Positions 15,858 through 24,555 of a stretch of 64,000 bases of DNA are shown here, piece by piece. The stretch spans positions 62,001 through 126,000 of the forward strand of contig NZ_JAATOW010000005.1 in NCBI RefSeq assembly GCF_011806405.1. Reading direction: 5' to 3'. A program made the translations under genes and the position numbers. Positions within the stretch are counted from its first letter, which is position 1. Every line of letters starts with the position of its first letter. Under the pieces are notes generated by a model, which was not told the DNA's origin, searched no databases, and saw only the letters and a list, made by a program, of their open reading frames with translations. The stretch comes from Pseudooceanicola sp. HF7. Its GTDB lineage: Bacteria; Pseudomonadota; Alphaproteobacteria; Rhodobacterales; Rhodobacteraceae.

Positions 15858-17015
15858 ATGCAGACGATTACCAGTACCGATGGCCTGGCGGCCTTTTGCG
15901 AAAAGGCCAGCAATCACCCTTATGTCACCGTCGATACGGAATTCCTGCGGGAACGGACATATTATTCCCAACTTTGCCTGATCCAGCTTGCCGTGCCCGG
16001 CGATGCAGAGGATGACGCGGTTCTGGTCGATCCGCTGGTCGAGGGTCTGTCGCTGGAACCGCTTTACGCGCTGTTCCGCAACCCCGACGTGGTCAAGGTC
16101 TTCCATGCCGCACGGCAGGATCTTGAGATCTTCTTCGTCGATGCCGGCGTCATTCCGCAGCCGCTCTTTGATACGCAGATCGCTGCCATGGTCTGTGGCT
16201 TCGGCGAGCAGGTCGGCTATGAGACACTTGTGCGCAAGATCGCCAAGCAGGCGCTCGACAAGTCGTCGCGCTTTACGGATTGGTCGCGCCGCCCGCTGAC
16301 CGATGCCCAGAAGCAATATGCCCTGGCCGATGTGACCCACCTGCGCCAGATCTATGAATACCTGGCCGCCCAGCTGAAGAAGCAGGGCCGAGAAAAATGG
16401 GTGACCGAGGAACTGGGCATCCTGCTCAACCCCGAAACCTACGTCGTGCGCCCCGAGGACGCCTGGCGCCGGGTGCGCACGCGCACGAACTCAGGCCGCT
16501 TTCTGGCGGTTCTGCGGGAACTCGCGCGGTTCCGTGAAAACTACGCCCAGACGCGCAACGTGCCGCGCAACCGGGTCTACAAGGACGACGCGCTGGTCGA
16601 GCTGGCCTCGACCAAGCCCAAGTCACACCAGGATCTTTCCCGCTCGCGCCTGTTGCTGCGCGAAGCCCGCAAGGGCGATATCGCGGATGGGATCCTGGCG
16701 GCTGTTCAGGCCGGGATCGATTGCCCGGATGCCGATCTGCCGCGCCCGGATAAGGAGGCCGAGAAGCTTCAGGTAAACCCCGCTCTGGCCGATCTGTTGC
16801 GGGTCCTCCTGAAAGCCAAGAGCGACACCGCAGGGGTTGCGGCCAAGCTGATCGCGGCCACCTCTGAACTGGACGCTCTTGCGGCGGGTCAGCGGGATGT
16901 CCCCTCGTTGCATGGCTGGCGTCATGACGTCTTCGGCGGCGATGCGCTGCGCCTGTGCGACGGTGAAATCGGTCTGGCCACCAAGGGCCAGAAGGTCATC
17001 ACGGTCGAGCTTTAA
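15858..17015 (+). CDS. rnd: Ribonuclease D
   Basis: RNase D is a 3'-to-5' exonuclease that trims tRNA and other small RNA precursors. The DEDD active site is visible: VTVDTEFLRE (Exo I, about residues 24-33), FHAARQDLEIFF (Exo II, about 81-92) and YALADVTHLRQIYE (Exo III, about 152-165). The C-terminal part (about 200-385) has an HRDC-like helical region (RELARFRENYAQTRNVPRNRVYKDDALVELA). Length 385 matches the family. The gene is monocistronic: a terminator lies on each side. Confidence 0.95.
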   Translation: MQTITSTDGLAAFCEKASNHPYVTVDTEFLRERTYYSQLCLIQLAVPGDAEDDAVLVDPLVEGLSLEPLYALFRNPDVVKVFHAARQDLEIFFVDAGVIPQPLFDTQIAAMVCGFGEQVGYETLVRKIAKQALDKSSRFTDWSRRPLTDAQKQYALADVTHLRQIYEYLAAQLKKQGREKWVTEELGILLNPETYVVRPEDAWRRVRTRTNSGRFLAVLRELARFRENYAQTRNVPRNRVYKDDALVELASTKPKSHQDLSRSRLLLREARKGDIADGILAAVQAGIDCPDADLPRPDKEAEKLQVNPALADLLRVLLKAKSDTAGVAAKLIAATSELDALAAGQRDVPSLHGWRHDVFGGDALRLCDGEIGLATKGQKVITVEL

Positions 17016-17040
17016 CAAAGCGACCACGGATGAACTTAGA

Positions 17041-17064
17041 AGGGCCCCGATAGGGGCCCTTTTT
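17041..17064 (+). terminator. Intrinsic terminator after rnd
   Basis: AGGGCCCC (17041-17048), loop GATA, GGGGCCCT (17053-17060), then TTTT. Confidence 0.93.
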
Positions 17065-17116
17065 CGTGCGTCGCGAATGATTTACGGGCCACGCAAGCAG
17101 CCTGCAGCCAGCCGCG

Positions 17117-17584
17117 TTACGGGCGCAACGCCAAGACGTTGTCGCCGCCGGCCACCTCGATCCGGTCCATGGCGGAAAGCTCCATATCGTTGAACCGGGT
17201 AGCCGTGGTCACCGCGCGCGTGGCGGCACCGCCAACGACCGGGCCATCGCGACCGACCGCGATATTGGAAACCAGCGTGTAGCGCATCACGCCATCGACA
17301 GGCTCCACCGTGCTGGGGCGCAGCGCCAGATTGTAGGAGCCCTGCACGGCCGCCGTCGCATTGACCACCAGGACGGCCCCACCGGGAAAGCGCTCAAGAC
17401 TGAGGGAATCGATATGCTGGACGGGCGGGCGGCGATCCGTCGTGGCCACCACAGCGTCGCCCGGCAGCAGCGGGTTCATGGGGTTGTTCGTTACCCCGCC
17501 ACCGCCGCAGGCGGCCAGAACGGCCACGCCGGCAAGGGAAAGGGGCAGTCGGACAGCGCCCGCGCGGGGAAGAAATTTACGCAT
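17117..17584 (-). CDS. Small outer-envelope lipoprotein, unknown function
   Basis: The 155-residue product has a signal peptide with a basic start (MRKFLPRAG), a hydrophobic core and the lipobox L-A-A-C at Cys26, followed by GGGG, the flexible linker usual in lipoproteins. The mature part is beta-rich by eye and repeats V-A-T, V-N-A-T and V-S-N-I segments. No enzymatic motif is seen. The gene is divergent from the sufE side and not in an operon. Function unknown. Confidence 0.8.
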   Translation of the reverse strand: MRKFLPRAGAVRLPLSLAGVAVLAACGGGGVTNNPMNPLLPGDAVVATTDRRPPVQHIDSLSLERFPGGAVLVVNATAAVQGSYNLALRPSTVEPVDGVMRYTLVSNIAVGRDGPVVGGAATRAVTTATRFNDMELSAMDRIEVAGGDNVLALRP

Positions 17585-17752
17585 CGATCGGGAGCCTCCG
17601 AGACCTGCTCAATGTACCTCTCCCATCGTCTATCCCAGACGCGCCCCCTTGAAAAGGCGGTGCTTTGCGCCGGCGATCCGCGGGCAGGGGCTGGACGCCG
17701 CCCTCCCTGCGGCTTAGGTCACTCAGGCGCGCTTTTGGACAAGAGGAATGCA

Positions 17753-18157
17753 ATGGCACAGGACGCTTTCGAGGACATCGTCGCGGATTTCGAATTCCTT
17801 GAGGATTGGGAGGACCGCTATCGGCACGTCATCGACCTGGGCAAGGCGATGGAACCGCTGCCCGATGCGCTGAAGGTGCCCGCCACCAAGGTTGACGGCT
17901 GCGCAAGCCAGGTCTGGCTGCATCCGCGCCCCGAAAACGGCACCTTCTACTTCGACGGGGAAAGCGATGCGATGATCGTGCAGGGCCTGATCGCCGTTCT
18001 GCGAGCGCTTTATAACGGCGTCCCGATGGAGGCGCTTGCAAAAGTCGATGCCCAGGCAGAGCTGAAACGGATCAGCCTTGAGGATCACCTGTCCGCGCAA
18101 CGGTCCAACGGGCTGCGGGCGATGATCAAGCGGATCAAGGAACAGGCACCCGCCTGA
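17753..18157 (+). CDS. sufE: SufE-like sulfur acceptor protein
   Basis: SufE takes persulfide sulfur from the cysteine desulfurase SufS and passes it to Fe-S cluster assembly. The active Cys50 lies in VDGCASQVW, preceded by a helix W-E-D-R-Y-R-H-V-I-D-L-G-K and followed by the FYFDGESDAMIVQGLIAVLRALYNG core. At 134 residues the length is right. The ATG with GAGGA 6 bases upstream fits the family N-terminus. The rest of the suf operon is not in this window. Confidence 0.93.
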   Translation: MAQDAFEDIVADFEFLEDWEDRYRHVIDLGKAMEPLPDALKVPATKVDGCASQVWLHPRPENGTFYFDGESDAMIVQGLIAVLRALYNGVPMEALAKVDAQAELKRISLEDHLSAQRSNGLRAMIKRIKEQAPA

Positions 18158-18190
18158 TCCACACTCGCCGGGCCCGGCGCGCTGCCCGAC

Positions 18191-18688
18191 TCAGCGGGGC
18201 ACGTACCTGCGCAGGCCATGGAAAAAGATGTCGATTTCCAGCGCCATGCCGACCTCGAAATCGTTCAGCTCAGGCCCGGACCAGTGGAACTGCTCCAGCC
18301 GCGCCAGGTAGTCGCGGCGGGTCTGTTCATCCGCCGGCTCCAGCGGCAGGGTCTCTGCGGCGCGCAGCAGGTCGATGCGCTTGTGGACCTCTCTCATGCC
18401 GGAGAAGGCTTCCATCATCGGGCGGGTCAGCTTGGGGTCGTCCTGCCAGGAGCGGCCTGCAAAGACCTCTTGCACGACGCGGTTGCCGGAGCCGAGGCAA
18501 TCATACTTCACGCAACCCGGAAATCCTTTTTCTTCAAGACTTTCGTGGATGGAGCAAAGGTGATGCTTCAGGTTGGGGCAGGGCTGTCCGGGGTTCTTGT
18601 CAAAGGCAAAGTCGCGCCCCTTGTCAAAGGCCAGTGCCAGGCAGCAGAGCGCCGCGCATTGACTGCAGTCGGTCTTGAGTCGGTCCAT
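18191..18688 (-). CDS. Cys-rich protein of unknown function, coupled to DUF1638
   Basis: The 165-residue protein opens with C-S-Q-C-A-A-L-C-C (residues 8-16), followed by G-Q-P-C-P-N-L, H-L-C-S-I-H and F-P-G-C-V-K-Y-D-C. Such a C-x-x-C-x-x-x-C-C pattern with later Cys/His pairs resembles the Cys-rich module before some pentapeptide-repeat proteins and suggests bound zinc or iron-sulfur. The last 90 residues are helical without motif. Its ATG overlaps the DUF1638 stop (ATGA), so the two are co-translated and may act together in the corrinoid cluster. Confidence 0.7.
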   Translation of the reverse strand: MDRLKTDCSQCAALCCLALAFDKGRDFAFDKNPGQPCPNLKHHLCSIHESLEEKGFPGCVKYDCLGSGNRVVQEVFAGRSWQDDPKLTRPMMEAFSGMREVHKRIDLLRAAETLPLEPADEQTRRDYLARLEQFHWSGPELNDFEVGMALEIDIFFHGLRRYVPR

Positions 18689-19329
18689 CAGATATTCTCG
18701 GCCAGTACGGTGGCTAGTTCACCGTAGCCCGTGTAGCGCCTTTCAAAGGCAAGGCCCAGCCGGTCAGCGGCGGCCCGCGCACGGGTTGTCAGCTCTGCGT
18801 CTTCGGTCTGGGCCAGGTAGACGAGGGTCTCGTAATTGCCGAAGTACATGTCCCGCAGCTCTGGATGACGATCAAGGCCAAGGGGCTTCCAGATCACGCT
18901 TTCGAACTGCCGGGCCAGGAAATCGGTCAGGTAGAAGGCGGTCAGCTCTTCGCGGGCGGCAAAGGTGGCCAGGCCATCGAAGAAGGCATAGCAATGCGCG
19001 CCCGGGATCATCTGCACGCCCAGCCTCTGGCAGGTTGCCTCTAGCAGCCCGCCGGTGCCGCAATCGGCATAGGCGACAAAGGTCTGTTCGTAGTCCGCGC
19101 CCCGGCGGCTGACGGCCTCTTCCACGGCGGCGGGGATCCGGTCGGGGCGGTTGTGCAGCAAGGCCGGCAGGCAGTGCAGGTCGACGTGATCCCAGCCGTT
19201 CAACTCGATCAACGCCAGGATTTCCCGCGCGAGCGCGCCGCAGGCCAGCACCAGCACCCGGCCCGAGCGCGTTTCCGGCACGAAGCCGTCACGGGTCAAC
19301 GTGGCATCATCTGGCAGCGTCAGGTCCAT
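18688..19329 (-). CDS. DUF1638 protein (corrinoid methyltransferase-associated)
   Basis: This 213-residue protein matches DUF1638: V-L-V-L-A-C-G-A-L-A-R-E-I at the start (near residue 25), D-L-H-C-L-P-A-L-L-H-N-R-P, then FVAYADCGTGG (near 86) and GAHCYAFFDG (near 108). Conserved Cys and His suggest metal or corrinoid contact. DUF1638 genes commonly neighbour corrinoid methyltransferases; from memory, genetic work in Phaeobacter tied one to function of a split B12-dependent methionine synthase. Here it is next to the corrinoid protein gene and near bmt, supporting that role. Confidence 0.85.
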   Translation of the reverse strand: MDLTLPDDATLTRDGFVPETRSGRVLVLACGALAREILALIELNGWDHVDLHCLPALLHNRPDRIPAAVEEAVSRRGADYEQTFVAYADCGTGGLLEATCQRLGVQMIPGAHCYAFFDGLATFAAREELTAFYLTDFLARQFESVIWKPLGLDRHPELRDMYFGNYETLVYLAQTEDAELTTRARAAADRLGLAFERRYTGYGELATVLAENI

Positions 19330-19371
19330 GATAGCCCCTTTGCGTCAATGGTTTGTCGGGCGCAGCCCGGC

Positions 19372-19410
19372 AAAAAGAAAGCGCCGCCCAGGATATGCCG
19401 GGGCGGCGTC
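19372..19410 (-). terminator. Intrinsic terminator downstream of corrinoid-protein gene
   Basis: On the minus strand, an 8-bp stem (19401-19408 with 19382-19389) is followed by TTTCTTTTT. It lies between the corrinoid-protein stop and the DUF1638 start, so the two minus-strand genes are probably separate or only partly joined transcripts. Confidence 0.85.
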
Positions 19411-19436
19411 TGGCCGGTCAGGCGATCTTAGCCGGG

Positions 19437-20144
19437 TCAGGCTTCCGCTGGCGGACGGTTGTGCTTGCGCGCCATGTAGGTCTTGGCGGTTTCCACCGCA
19501 ACGGCGGCGTCCCGGCAATAGGCATCAGCCCCAATGGCCTTGCCGAATTCCTCGTTCAAGGGGGCGCCGCCCACCAGCACGATGTAATCCTCTCGGATGC
19601 CCTGTTCCTTCATCGTGTCGATCACGACCTTCATGTAGGGCATCGTGGTGGTCAGCAGGGCGGACATGCCGATGATATCGGCGCCTTCCTTGGCCGCGGC
19701 CTCAAGATAGCTTTCCACGGCATTGTTGATGCCAAGGTCCACGATCTCGAATCCAGCGCCTTCCATCATCATGGCAACCAGGTTCTTGCCGATGTCGTGA
19801 ATGTCGCCCTTAACCGTGCCGATCACCATCTTGCCGATCGTCGGCGCGCCGGTTTCCACCAGCAGCGGCTTGAGGATGAACATCCCGCCCTTCATGGCGT
19901 TGGCGGCCAAAAGCACCTCTGGAACGAAGAGGATCCCGTCGCGGAAGTCCGCACCCACGATCGTCATGCCCCCGACCAGTGGCTTGGTCAGGATGTCGTA
20001 GGGGCCCCAACCACGGTCCAGCAGGATTCGGACGCCCTCTTCGATCTCTTCCTTGAGGCCGTCATAGAGGTCATCCATCATCTGCTGGACAAGTTCTTCG
20101 TCATCCAGTTCGGAGAGGATGATATCGTCTTCTTCGTCGGACAT
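19437..20144 (-). CDS. Corrinoid (B12)-binding protein of split methionine synthase
   Basis: The 235-residue protein has an N-terminal acidic helical cap (about 1-95, LVQQMMDDLYDGLKEE ... EVLLAANAMKGGMFILKP) and a Rossmann-like B12 domain. The cobalt-ligand motif G-D-I-H-D-I-G-K-N (His116) is followed by MMMEGAGFEIVDLG, S-A-L-L-T-T-T and V-L-V-G-G-A-P-L-N. This is the MtbC/MetH middle-domain fold that carries the methyl group on cobalamin. With the bmt gene 1.4 kb away and DUF1638 behind it, it likely shuttles methyl between a folate-binding protein and homocysteine. The folate and reactivation parts are not in the window. Confidence 0.9.
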   Translation of the reverse strand: MSDEEDDIILSELDDEELVQQMMDDLYDGLKEEIEEGVRILLDRGWGPYDILTKPLVGGMTIVGADFRDGILFVPEVLLAANAMKGGMFILKPLLVETGAPTIGKMVIGTVKGDIHDIGKNLVAMMMEGAGFEIVDLGINNAVESYLEAAAKEGADIIGMSALLTTTMPYMKVVIDTMKEQGIREDYIVLVGGAPLNEEFGKAIGADAYCRDAAVAVETAKTYMARKHNRPPAEA

Positions 20145-20180
20145 ATGCGTTCCTGTATCTTTGCGACGCGCCTCTTTGGA

Positions 20181-20208
20181 TCAGCCTCTCCCCGAACGGG
20201 AGACCTGA
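20181..20208 (-). promoter_or_regulatory. Leader hairpin upstream of corrinoid-protein gene
   Basis: In the minus-strand leader, TCAG/CTGA (20205-20208/20181-20184) encloses TCTCCC/GGGAGA (20198-20203/20187-20192) with loop GTTCG, 37 bases before the start codon. It may be a small regulatory structure; it does not match a riboswitch that I can recognise with confidence. Confidence 0.25.
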
Positions 20209-20285
20209 CTGGTCGAAATGCGACAGATCGCGTCATTGTGCCGACTTATACTCCTCCGGTTGGAAAGAAATACTGAAAAAAATTC

Positions 20286-21410
20286 ATGGAGATCATGGGG
20301 CGAAGGCAGTATGTTCCCCCTATGTTCCGAACCTATGCCCATCAGATTGACAGCGATGCCCGCAAAGGTCGCGGGGCGGCCAGCAATGCGCCCGGTCGCT
20401 TTGAGCGCCAGGAGCGCGCGCCGGAACATGACGGTTGGGAGATTGCCGAAGACATGCAGCAGATCCGCACGGAGGTGAGCGATGAGCACCCCAGGAGCCT
20501 GATCAACTACACGACGTCCCCGGATCTGCCTTTCGAGCGGACGATCAATCCTTACAGGGGGTGCGAACACGGCTGCATTTATTGTTTCGCGCGCCCGACC
20601 CATGGCTACCTGGGCCTGTCGGCAGGTCTGGACTTCGAGACCAAGCTTGTCGCGCGACCCGATGCGGCAGAGGTTCTGGCGCGGGAGTTGGGCCGGAAAA
20701 GTTACAAGGTGGCCCCGATTGCGATCGGCACCAATACCGACCCCTACCAACCGATCGAGCGCGACCGCAAGATCATGCGCAGCTGCCTTGAGGTGCTTGA
20801 GGTGCATCGCCATCCTGTGATGATCACCACGAAGGGGACGGGTATTCTGCGGGACCTGGATATTCTGAAACGGATGGCGCGGCTGGGGCTGGTGCAGGTG
20901 GGGATCTCCATCACCACGCTGGATCCGGAGATCGCGCGCCGGATGGAGCCGCGCGTGCCAAGGCCGGAGAAGCGGCTGGAGGTGGTCCGGGGGCTGGCCA
21001 GGGCCGGGGTGCCGGTGCGGGTCATGGTCTCTCCGGTGGTGCCCGGGCTGACGGAGGCAGAGATCGAGGCGATCCTGGCCGCAGCAAATACAGCCGGTGC
21101 CTCTTCGGCTAGCTGGATCATGCTGCGCTTGCCGCACGAGGTGTCACCGCTGTTCCAGGACTGGTTGGCAGAGCATTACCCGGCACGGGCCGCACGCGTA
21201 ATGGCGCGGCTCAGGGAGATGCATGGAGGCAAGGAATACGAGGCCGAATGGTTCCGCCGCATGCGCGGGACGGGGCCATATGCGGCCATGATCGGGCAGA
21301 GGTTTCGCCTTGCGGTCAAGCGGTTGGGTCTGGATCAGGCGCAGCCGGAATTGCGCTGTGACCTGTTCCGGGTGCCGGTGAAACCGGGAGAGCAATTGTC
21401 GCTGTTCTGA
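20286..21410 (+). CDS. PA0069-family radical SAM protein (SplB-like)
   Basis: The 374-residue protein contains the radical-SAM cluster motif C-E-H-G-C-I-Y-C (Cys93, Cys97, Cys100) after the family-specific Y-T-T-S-P-D-L-P-F-E-R-T-I-N-P-Y-R-G-C. It continues with IAIGTNTDPYQPIE and the TTKGTGILRDLD strand of the barrel. The enzyme should bind [4Fe-4S] and cleave SAM; its substrate is unknown, although related SplB repairs spore photoproduct. Several ATGs are close (20286, 20295, 20322) and none has a strong ribosome site, so the start is uncertain. It is divergent from the corrinoid gene. Confidence 0.85.
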   Translation: MEIMGRRQYVPPMFRTYAHQIDSDARKGRGAASNAPGRFERQERAPEHDGWEIAEDMQQIRTEVSDEHPRSLINYTTSPDLPFERTINPYRGCEHGCIYCFARPTHGYLGLSAGLDFETKLVARPDAAEVLARELGRKSYKVAPIAIGTNTDPYQPIERDRKIMRSCLEVLEVHRHPVMITTKGTGILRDLDILKRMARLGLVQVGISITTLDPEIARRMEPRVPRPEKRLEVVRGLARAGVPVRVMVSPVVPGLTEAEIEAILAAANTAGASSASWIMLRLPHEVSPLFQDWLAEHYPARAARVMARLREMHGGKEYEAEWFRRMRGTGPYAAMIGQRFRLAVKRLGLDQAQPELRCDLFRVPVKPGEQLSLF

Positions 21411-21443
21411 TGGCCTAGGTGCGAGCCAGGCGGTGCGGGCGGC

Positions 21444-21520
21444 GGGGGCTTTGCCCCCACGCTCCCTGACCCCTCGATGGGGTTAGGGAGCGTTCCCCCA
21501 GAGTTTTCCGGCAAGAAGAA
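21444..21520. repeat. Dispersed intergenic repeat, copy 1
   Basis: The unit consists of a GGGGGC/GCCCCC hairpin (21444-21458), a second hairpin CGCTCCCT/AGGGAGCG with inner CCCC/GGGG (21460-21492), then a conserved single-stranded end TCCCCC(A/G)GAGTTT followed by CCGGCAAGAAGAA. The last 27 bases match the copy at 41914-41938 with about two differences. It lies between convergent genes and may also act as terminator. Such elements are frequent in Rhodobacterales intergenic DNA. Confidence 0.75.
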
Positions 21521-21587
21521 ATCAGGCGGGGCGGCGCGCGGATCTTGTTTAGGTTCGGCGCGCAGGCCTTTGATTTAAAACCAGAAA

Positions 21588-22604
21588 TTAGCCGCGACGG
21601 CGGCGTGATTTGCGTGCGGGGACGGCGTTGGCGTCATCGCCGGTGCCATCGCTGGCCGAGGAGAAGCCACCGAGTTTCTCGGTGATCTGCTCGAGCGTCG
21701 GGCGCGGCCCGCGGGGGCGGCTTTCCAGCGCTTCGTGCATCTTCTCGAGGTGCTCGGCCATGGTGCCGCAGCAGCCGCCGATGATTGTGGCACCGCAATC
21801 GCGGGCCATAATGGCATATTCCGCCATGAGGTCCGGCGTGCCGTCATAGTGGATGTGGCCGTCTTCGTATTTCGGGATGCCGGCGTTGCCCTTGGCGATG
21901 ATGGGCCGTTCGACACCGGAGGCGGAGAAGCCCAGCACCGTGCGCAGCAGGTCGGAGGCACCGACGCCGCAGTTTGCGCCATAGGCGATGGGGGGATTTT
22001 CCAGCTTTTCCACCATCTTGACCATGGCTTCGGAGGTGACGCCCATCATGGTGCGGCCCGCGGTGTCAAAGGACATGGTCCCGCACCAGGGCATATCGGC
22101 CAGTTTGAAGGCCTCGGCCGCGGCACGGTATTCCTCGGGCGCGGAGATGGTTTCGAGCCAGAGCACGTCTGCGCCACCGGCCTTCAGGCCCTCGGCCTGC
22201 TCATGGAAGATCTCGACCGCCAATTCGTGGGTGAGCGGGCCCATGGGCGCCATGATTTCGCCGGTGGGTCCGACGGAGCCTGCGACAACGACCGGGCGGC
22301 CGGCCTTGTCAGCTACGTCGCGGCCCAGCTCGGCGGAGATGCGGGAGAGCTCGCCCGCGCGCTTTTCGGCGCCGTGCAGCTTCAGGCGAGAGGCGTTGCC
22401 TCCGAAGGAATTGGTCAGGAAGAGGTCCGAGCCCGCATCCACGGCCAGGCTGTAGAGTTTCTTGATCCGGTCCGGATGTTCCTCATTCCACATTTCCGGC
22501 GCATCGCCGGAGCTGAGGCCCATGTTGAAGAGGTTGGTACCGGTTGCGCCATCGGCCATCAGCCAGTCACGTGTCTCCAGCAGGCGGGAGAGGGCATTGG
22601 TCAT
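21588..22604 (-). CDS. bmt: Betaine/B12-dependent homocysteine S-methyltransferase
   Basis: The 338-residue TIM-barrel protein is of the homocysteine S-methyltransferase family. It has the start L-M-A-D-G-A-T-G-T-N-L, F-L-T-N-S-F-G-G-N, the zinc Cys in Y-G-A-N-C-G-V-G (near residue 209) and the zinc Cys pair in I-I-G-G-C-C-G-T (near 278). The C-terminal tail is short and basic (KSRRRRG). It corresponds to the N-terminal homocysteine domain of MetH as a stand-alone protein; with the corrinoid and DUF1638 proteins it can make methionine, or it may use glycine betaine directly. It follows the MprF-like gene by 34 bp in the same direction. Confidence 0.9.
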   Translation of the reverse strand: MTNALSRLLETRDWLMADGATGTNLFNMGLSSGDAPEMWNEEHPDRIKKLYSLAVDAGSDLFLTNSFGGNASRLKLHGAEKRAGELSRISAELGRDVADKAGRPVVVAGSVGPTGEIMAPMGPLTHELAVEIFHEQAEGLKAGGADVLWLETISAPEEYRAAAEAFKLADMPWCGTMSFDTAGRTMMGVTSEAMVKMVEKLENPPIAYGANCGVGASDLLRTVLGFSASGVERPIIAKGNAGIPKYEDGHIHYDGTPDLMAEYAIMARDCGATIIGGCCGTMAEHLEKMHEALESRPRGPRPTLEQITEKLGGFSSASDGTGDDANAVPARKSRRRRG

Positions 22605-22638
22605 TTCGGACTCCTTGCGATTTCAGACGCCGGGCGGG

Positions 22639-24555
22639 TCAACTCCGCAGGGCGCAGGCTTTTGCCGTCTCCCCGTCATACGATGCCTGTTGGCGGGTGG
22701 AAAGGGGCTGGGCCCTTGGCGCCGGGCGGCGCATGGCCAGGGCCAGGTCCGCTGCTGCAAGGATCAGCGACAGGTGGCTGGGCGCGGTCATGTAGAGCGG
22801 TATGCGGCGCGGCGCGAAGCTGTCCTTGAAACGGATAAGGCCAGCGCCGCCGGACTGCCGGGCGATGCGATTGCGCAGGCGCGCCATCAGGGGATGTTCG
22901 CGCAGGTCGCGGGCGGGCATGGCGGCGAGGGAGAGGGGCAGGCCTTCTGCGCGGGCGTCTTGCAGCGCGGCCGTGATCAGCAGGTGCATGGTGCCGTCAG
23001 GCAGGTCCGCGCCATGGCGCATCAGGTCAAGGCAGAGCTGTTGGCGGTTCTCGTGGAAGGTGACGAAGGCCACCAGCTTTTCGCCCCGCCAGGCCAGGTA
23101 GCATCTTTGGTCGGCGACGTAATCCGGGTCATAGCGCCCGGTGGAAAGGCCGCGCGCCTGACCATGTTCTGCGCTCCAGGAGAGGTCCAGCGCCGCCATC
23201 TGATCAAAGGGCAGCTGGCGCGCGCGGGTGACCGAGATCCCTGCCTTCTCTGCATTGCGAAGCTTGCGGCGCAATTGACGGAAGCGAGACCCTTCAAGGG
23301 TGAAATCCTGAGGCATGACAATGGCTTCATCGGCGACCCTGAGGCATTTCCAGCCCAAATCCCGGGCCCCGACCGCGTTGCGGGCCGAGCATTTGTAGGC
23401 CACCGCGATCCGGTTGGAAGACCGCGCGGCTGCGGCCAGTCGTGGCAGCAACGGCTTCAGCGGCCCACAGAGGGGATCGAAGAGCAGCGTGAGGCTTTGC
23501 GGCGTGTCGATGACAAGCGCGCTGTTATGGCTAGTGCCCAGCATGCGGGCACCGTTCTGTCGGGCCAGTCCACATTCACTTCGGGGCGCAAGGTCCAGCA
23601 AGAGCTCGGGGATGTCGCGGGGGACATGACGGCGCGGCACGTGGTCTTCCCAGTGGCGCGCGCGATGCAGGCCCTGGGCCATGGCGTAGCCAAGCGCGAT
23701 TGTGGCGGGGGCGGCGTAGTAGACCAGGCGGAAGGCCAGGATGGTGGCCATAAGCTCTGCCTCTGCCACTTGCGGCAGGAGGGCCAGTAAGGTCAGCTCG
23801 AACGGGCCGACACCGCCGGGGGTGCTACCGAAAAGGCCAGCGCCGAGGGCCAGCAGGAAGCAGGGCAGCAGCAGGGTGAAGGGCACGGCACCGGGCAGCA
23901 GGACATGCAGAGCGACGGCCGCGGCGAAGGTGTCTATGACCGCGAAAAAGGCAATGGCGGCAATAGCATGGAGGGAGGGGATGCGCAGGCGCCAGCGACC
24001 GAGGCGCAGTTGCGGGACGAAGAGGCTGAGTGCCGGAAGGCCCAGCCCGAGGAAGAGCGCCATAAGCGCCAGCCCGACGGGCAGCAGCCCCGGCGCCAGA
24101 ACTAGGCAGGCCAGTCCTGTGACCACGGCCCAGGCCAGCAGGAAGGACAGGGAGACGGCGGCGGTCACCTGCGCGGCCCGCATGGCCCCGAGGCCGGGCA
24201 CCAGTTTCCAGCGCGCCAGAGTGCCTGTGACCACGCCCAGCCCCAGCACCTGGGCAAAAGCGATGGCGGACGCGCCGGAAACCTGTGCCTCCGTATCGGA
24301 AACGCCTGTGCGCAGGTGGCGGTGCATGACGGCATCGTACCGACCAAGCGCCCAGAAGCTGAGCGCGGTGGCGGCGACGGCGGCAGCCCATTGGGGCGCC
24401 TGAACCGCGCGGAAGGCATCCCAGAGATGCGCGGGCTCAAGCGAAGAAAGACGCCCGGCCAGAAGCCAGAGGCAGACCGCGCCGATTGTCAGGGGAAGGG
24501 CAAGGCGCATCACTCCACGGCGCCCACGCCGGGGCGCGCCACTGGCCATTGTCAT
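22639..24555 (-). CDS. MprF-like aminoacyl-phosphatidylglycerol synthase/flippase
   Basis: The 638-residue membrane protein has two parts. Residues 1-330 carry about 8 hydrophobic helices of the lysyl-PG flippase family, with G-S-T-P-G-G-V-G-P-F-E in the conserved loop. Residues 340-600 form the cytosolic DUF2156 synthase domain (MPQDFTLEGSRFRQLRRKLRNAEKAG, Y-L-A-W-R-G, LDLMRH), which moves an amino acid from aminoacyl-tRNA to PG. Such lipids lower surface charge and resist cationic peptides. The size is below that of Firmicutes MprF (about 840 residues), as in many Proteobacteria. The amino acid is unknown. The stop is 34 bp before bmt, so it may be co-transcribed with it. Confidence 0.85.
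   Translation of the reverse strand: MTMASGAPRRGRRGVMRLALPLTIGAVCLWLLAGRLSSLEPAHLWDAFRAVQAPQWAAAVAATALSFWALGRYDAVMHRHLRTGVSDTEAQVSGASAIAFAQVLGLGVVTGTLARWKLVPGLGAMRAAQVTAAVSLSFLLAWAVVTGLACLVLAPGLLPVGLALMALFLGLGLPALSLFVPQLRLGRWRLRIPSLHAIAAIAFFAVIDTFAAAVALHVLLPGAVPFTLLLPCFLLALGAGLFGSTPGGVGPFELTLLALLPQVAEAELMATILAFRLVYYAAPATIALGYAMAQGLHRARHWEDHVPRRHVPRDIPELLLDLAPRSECGLARQNGARMLGTSHNSALVIDTPQSLTLLFDPLCGPLKPLLPRLAAAARSSNRIAVAYKCSARNAVGARDLGWKCLRVADEAIVMPQDFTLEGSRFRQLRRKLRNAEKAGISVTRARQLPFDQMAALDLSWSAEHGQARGLSTGRYDPDYVADQRCYLAWRGEKLVAFVTFHENRQQLCLDLMRHGADLPDGTMHLLITAALQDARAEGLPLSLAAMPARDLREHPLMARLRNRIARQSGGAGLIRFKDSFAPRRIPLYMTAPSHLSLILAAADLALAMRRPAPRAQPLSTRQQASYDGETAKACALRS

Noticed and set aside
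20145-20285. SAM or cobalamin riboswitch before the corrinoid gene
   Set aside because: Only a simple compound hairpin is present; no B12-box or SAM riboswitch core could be recognised.
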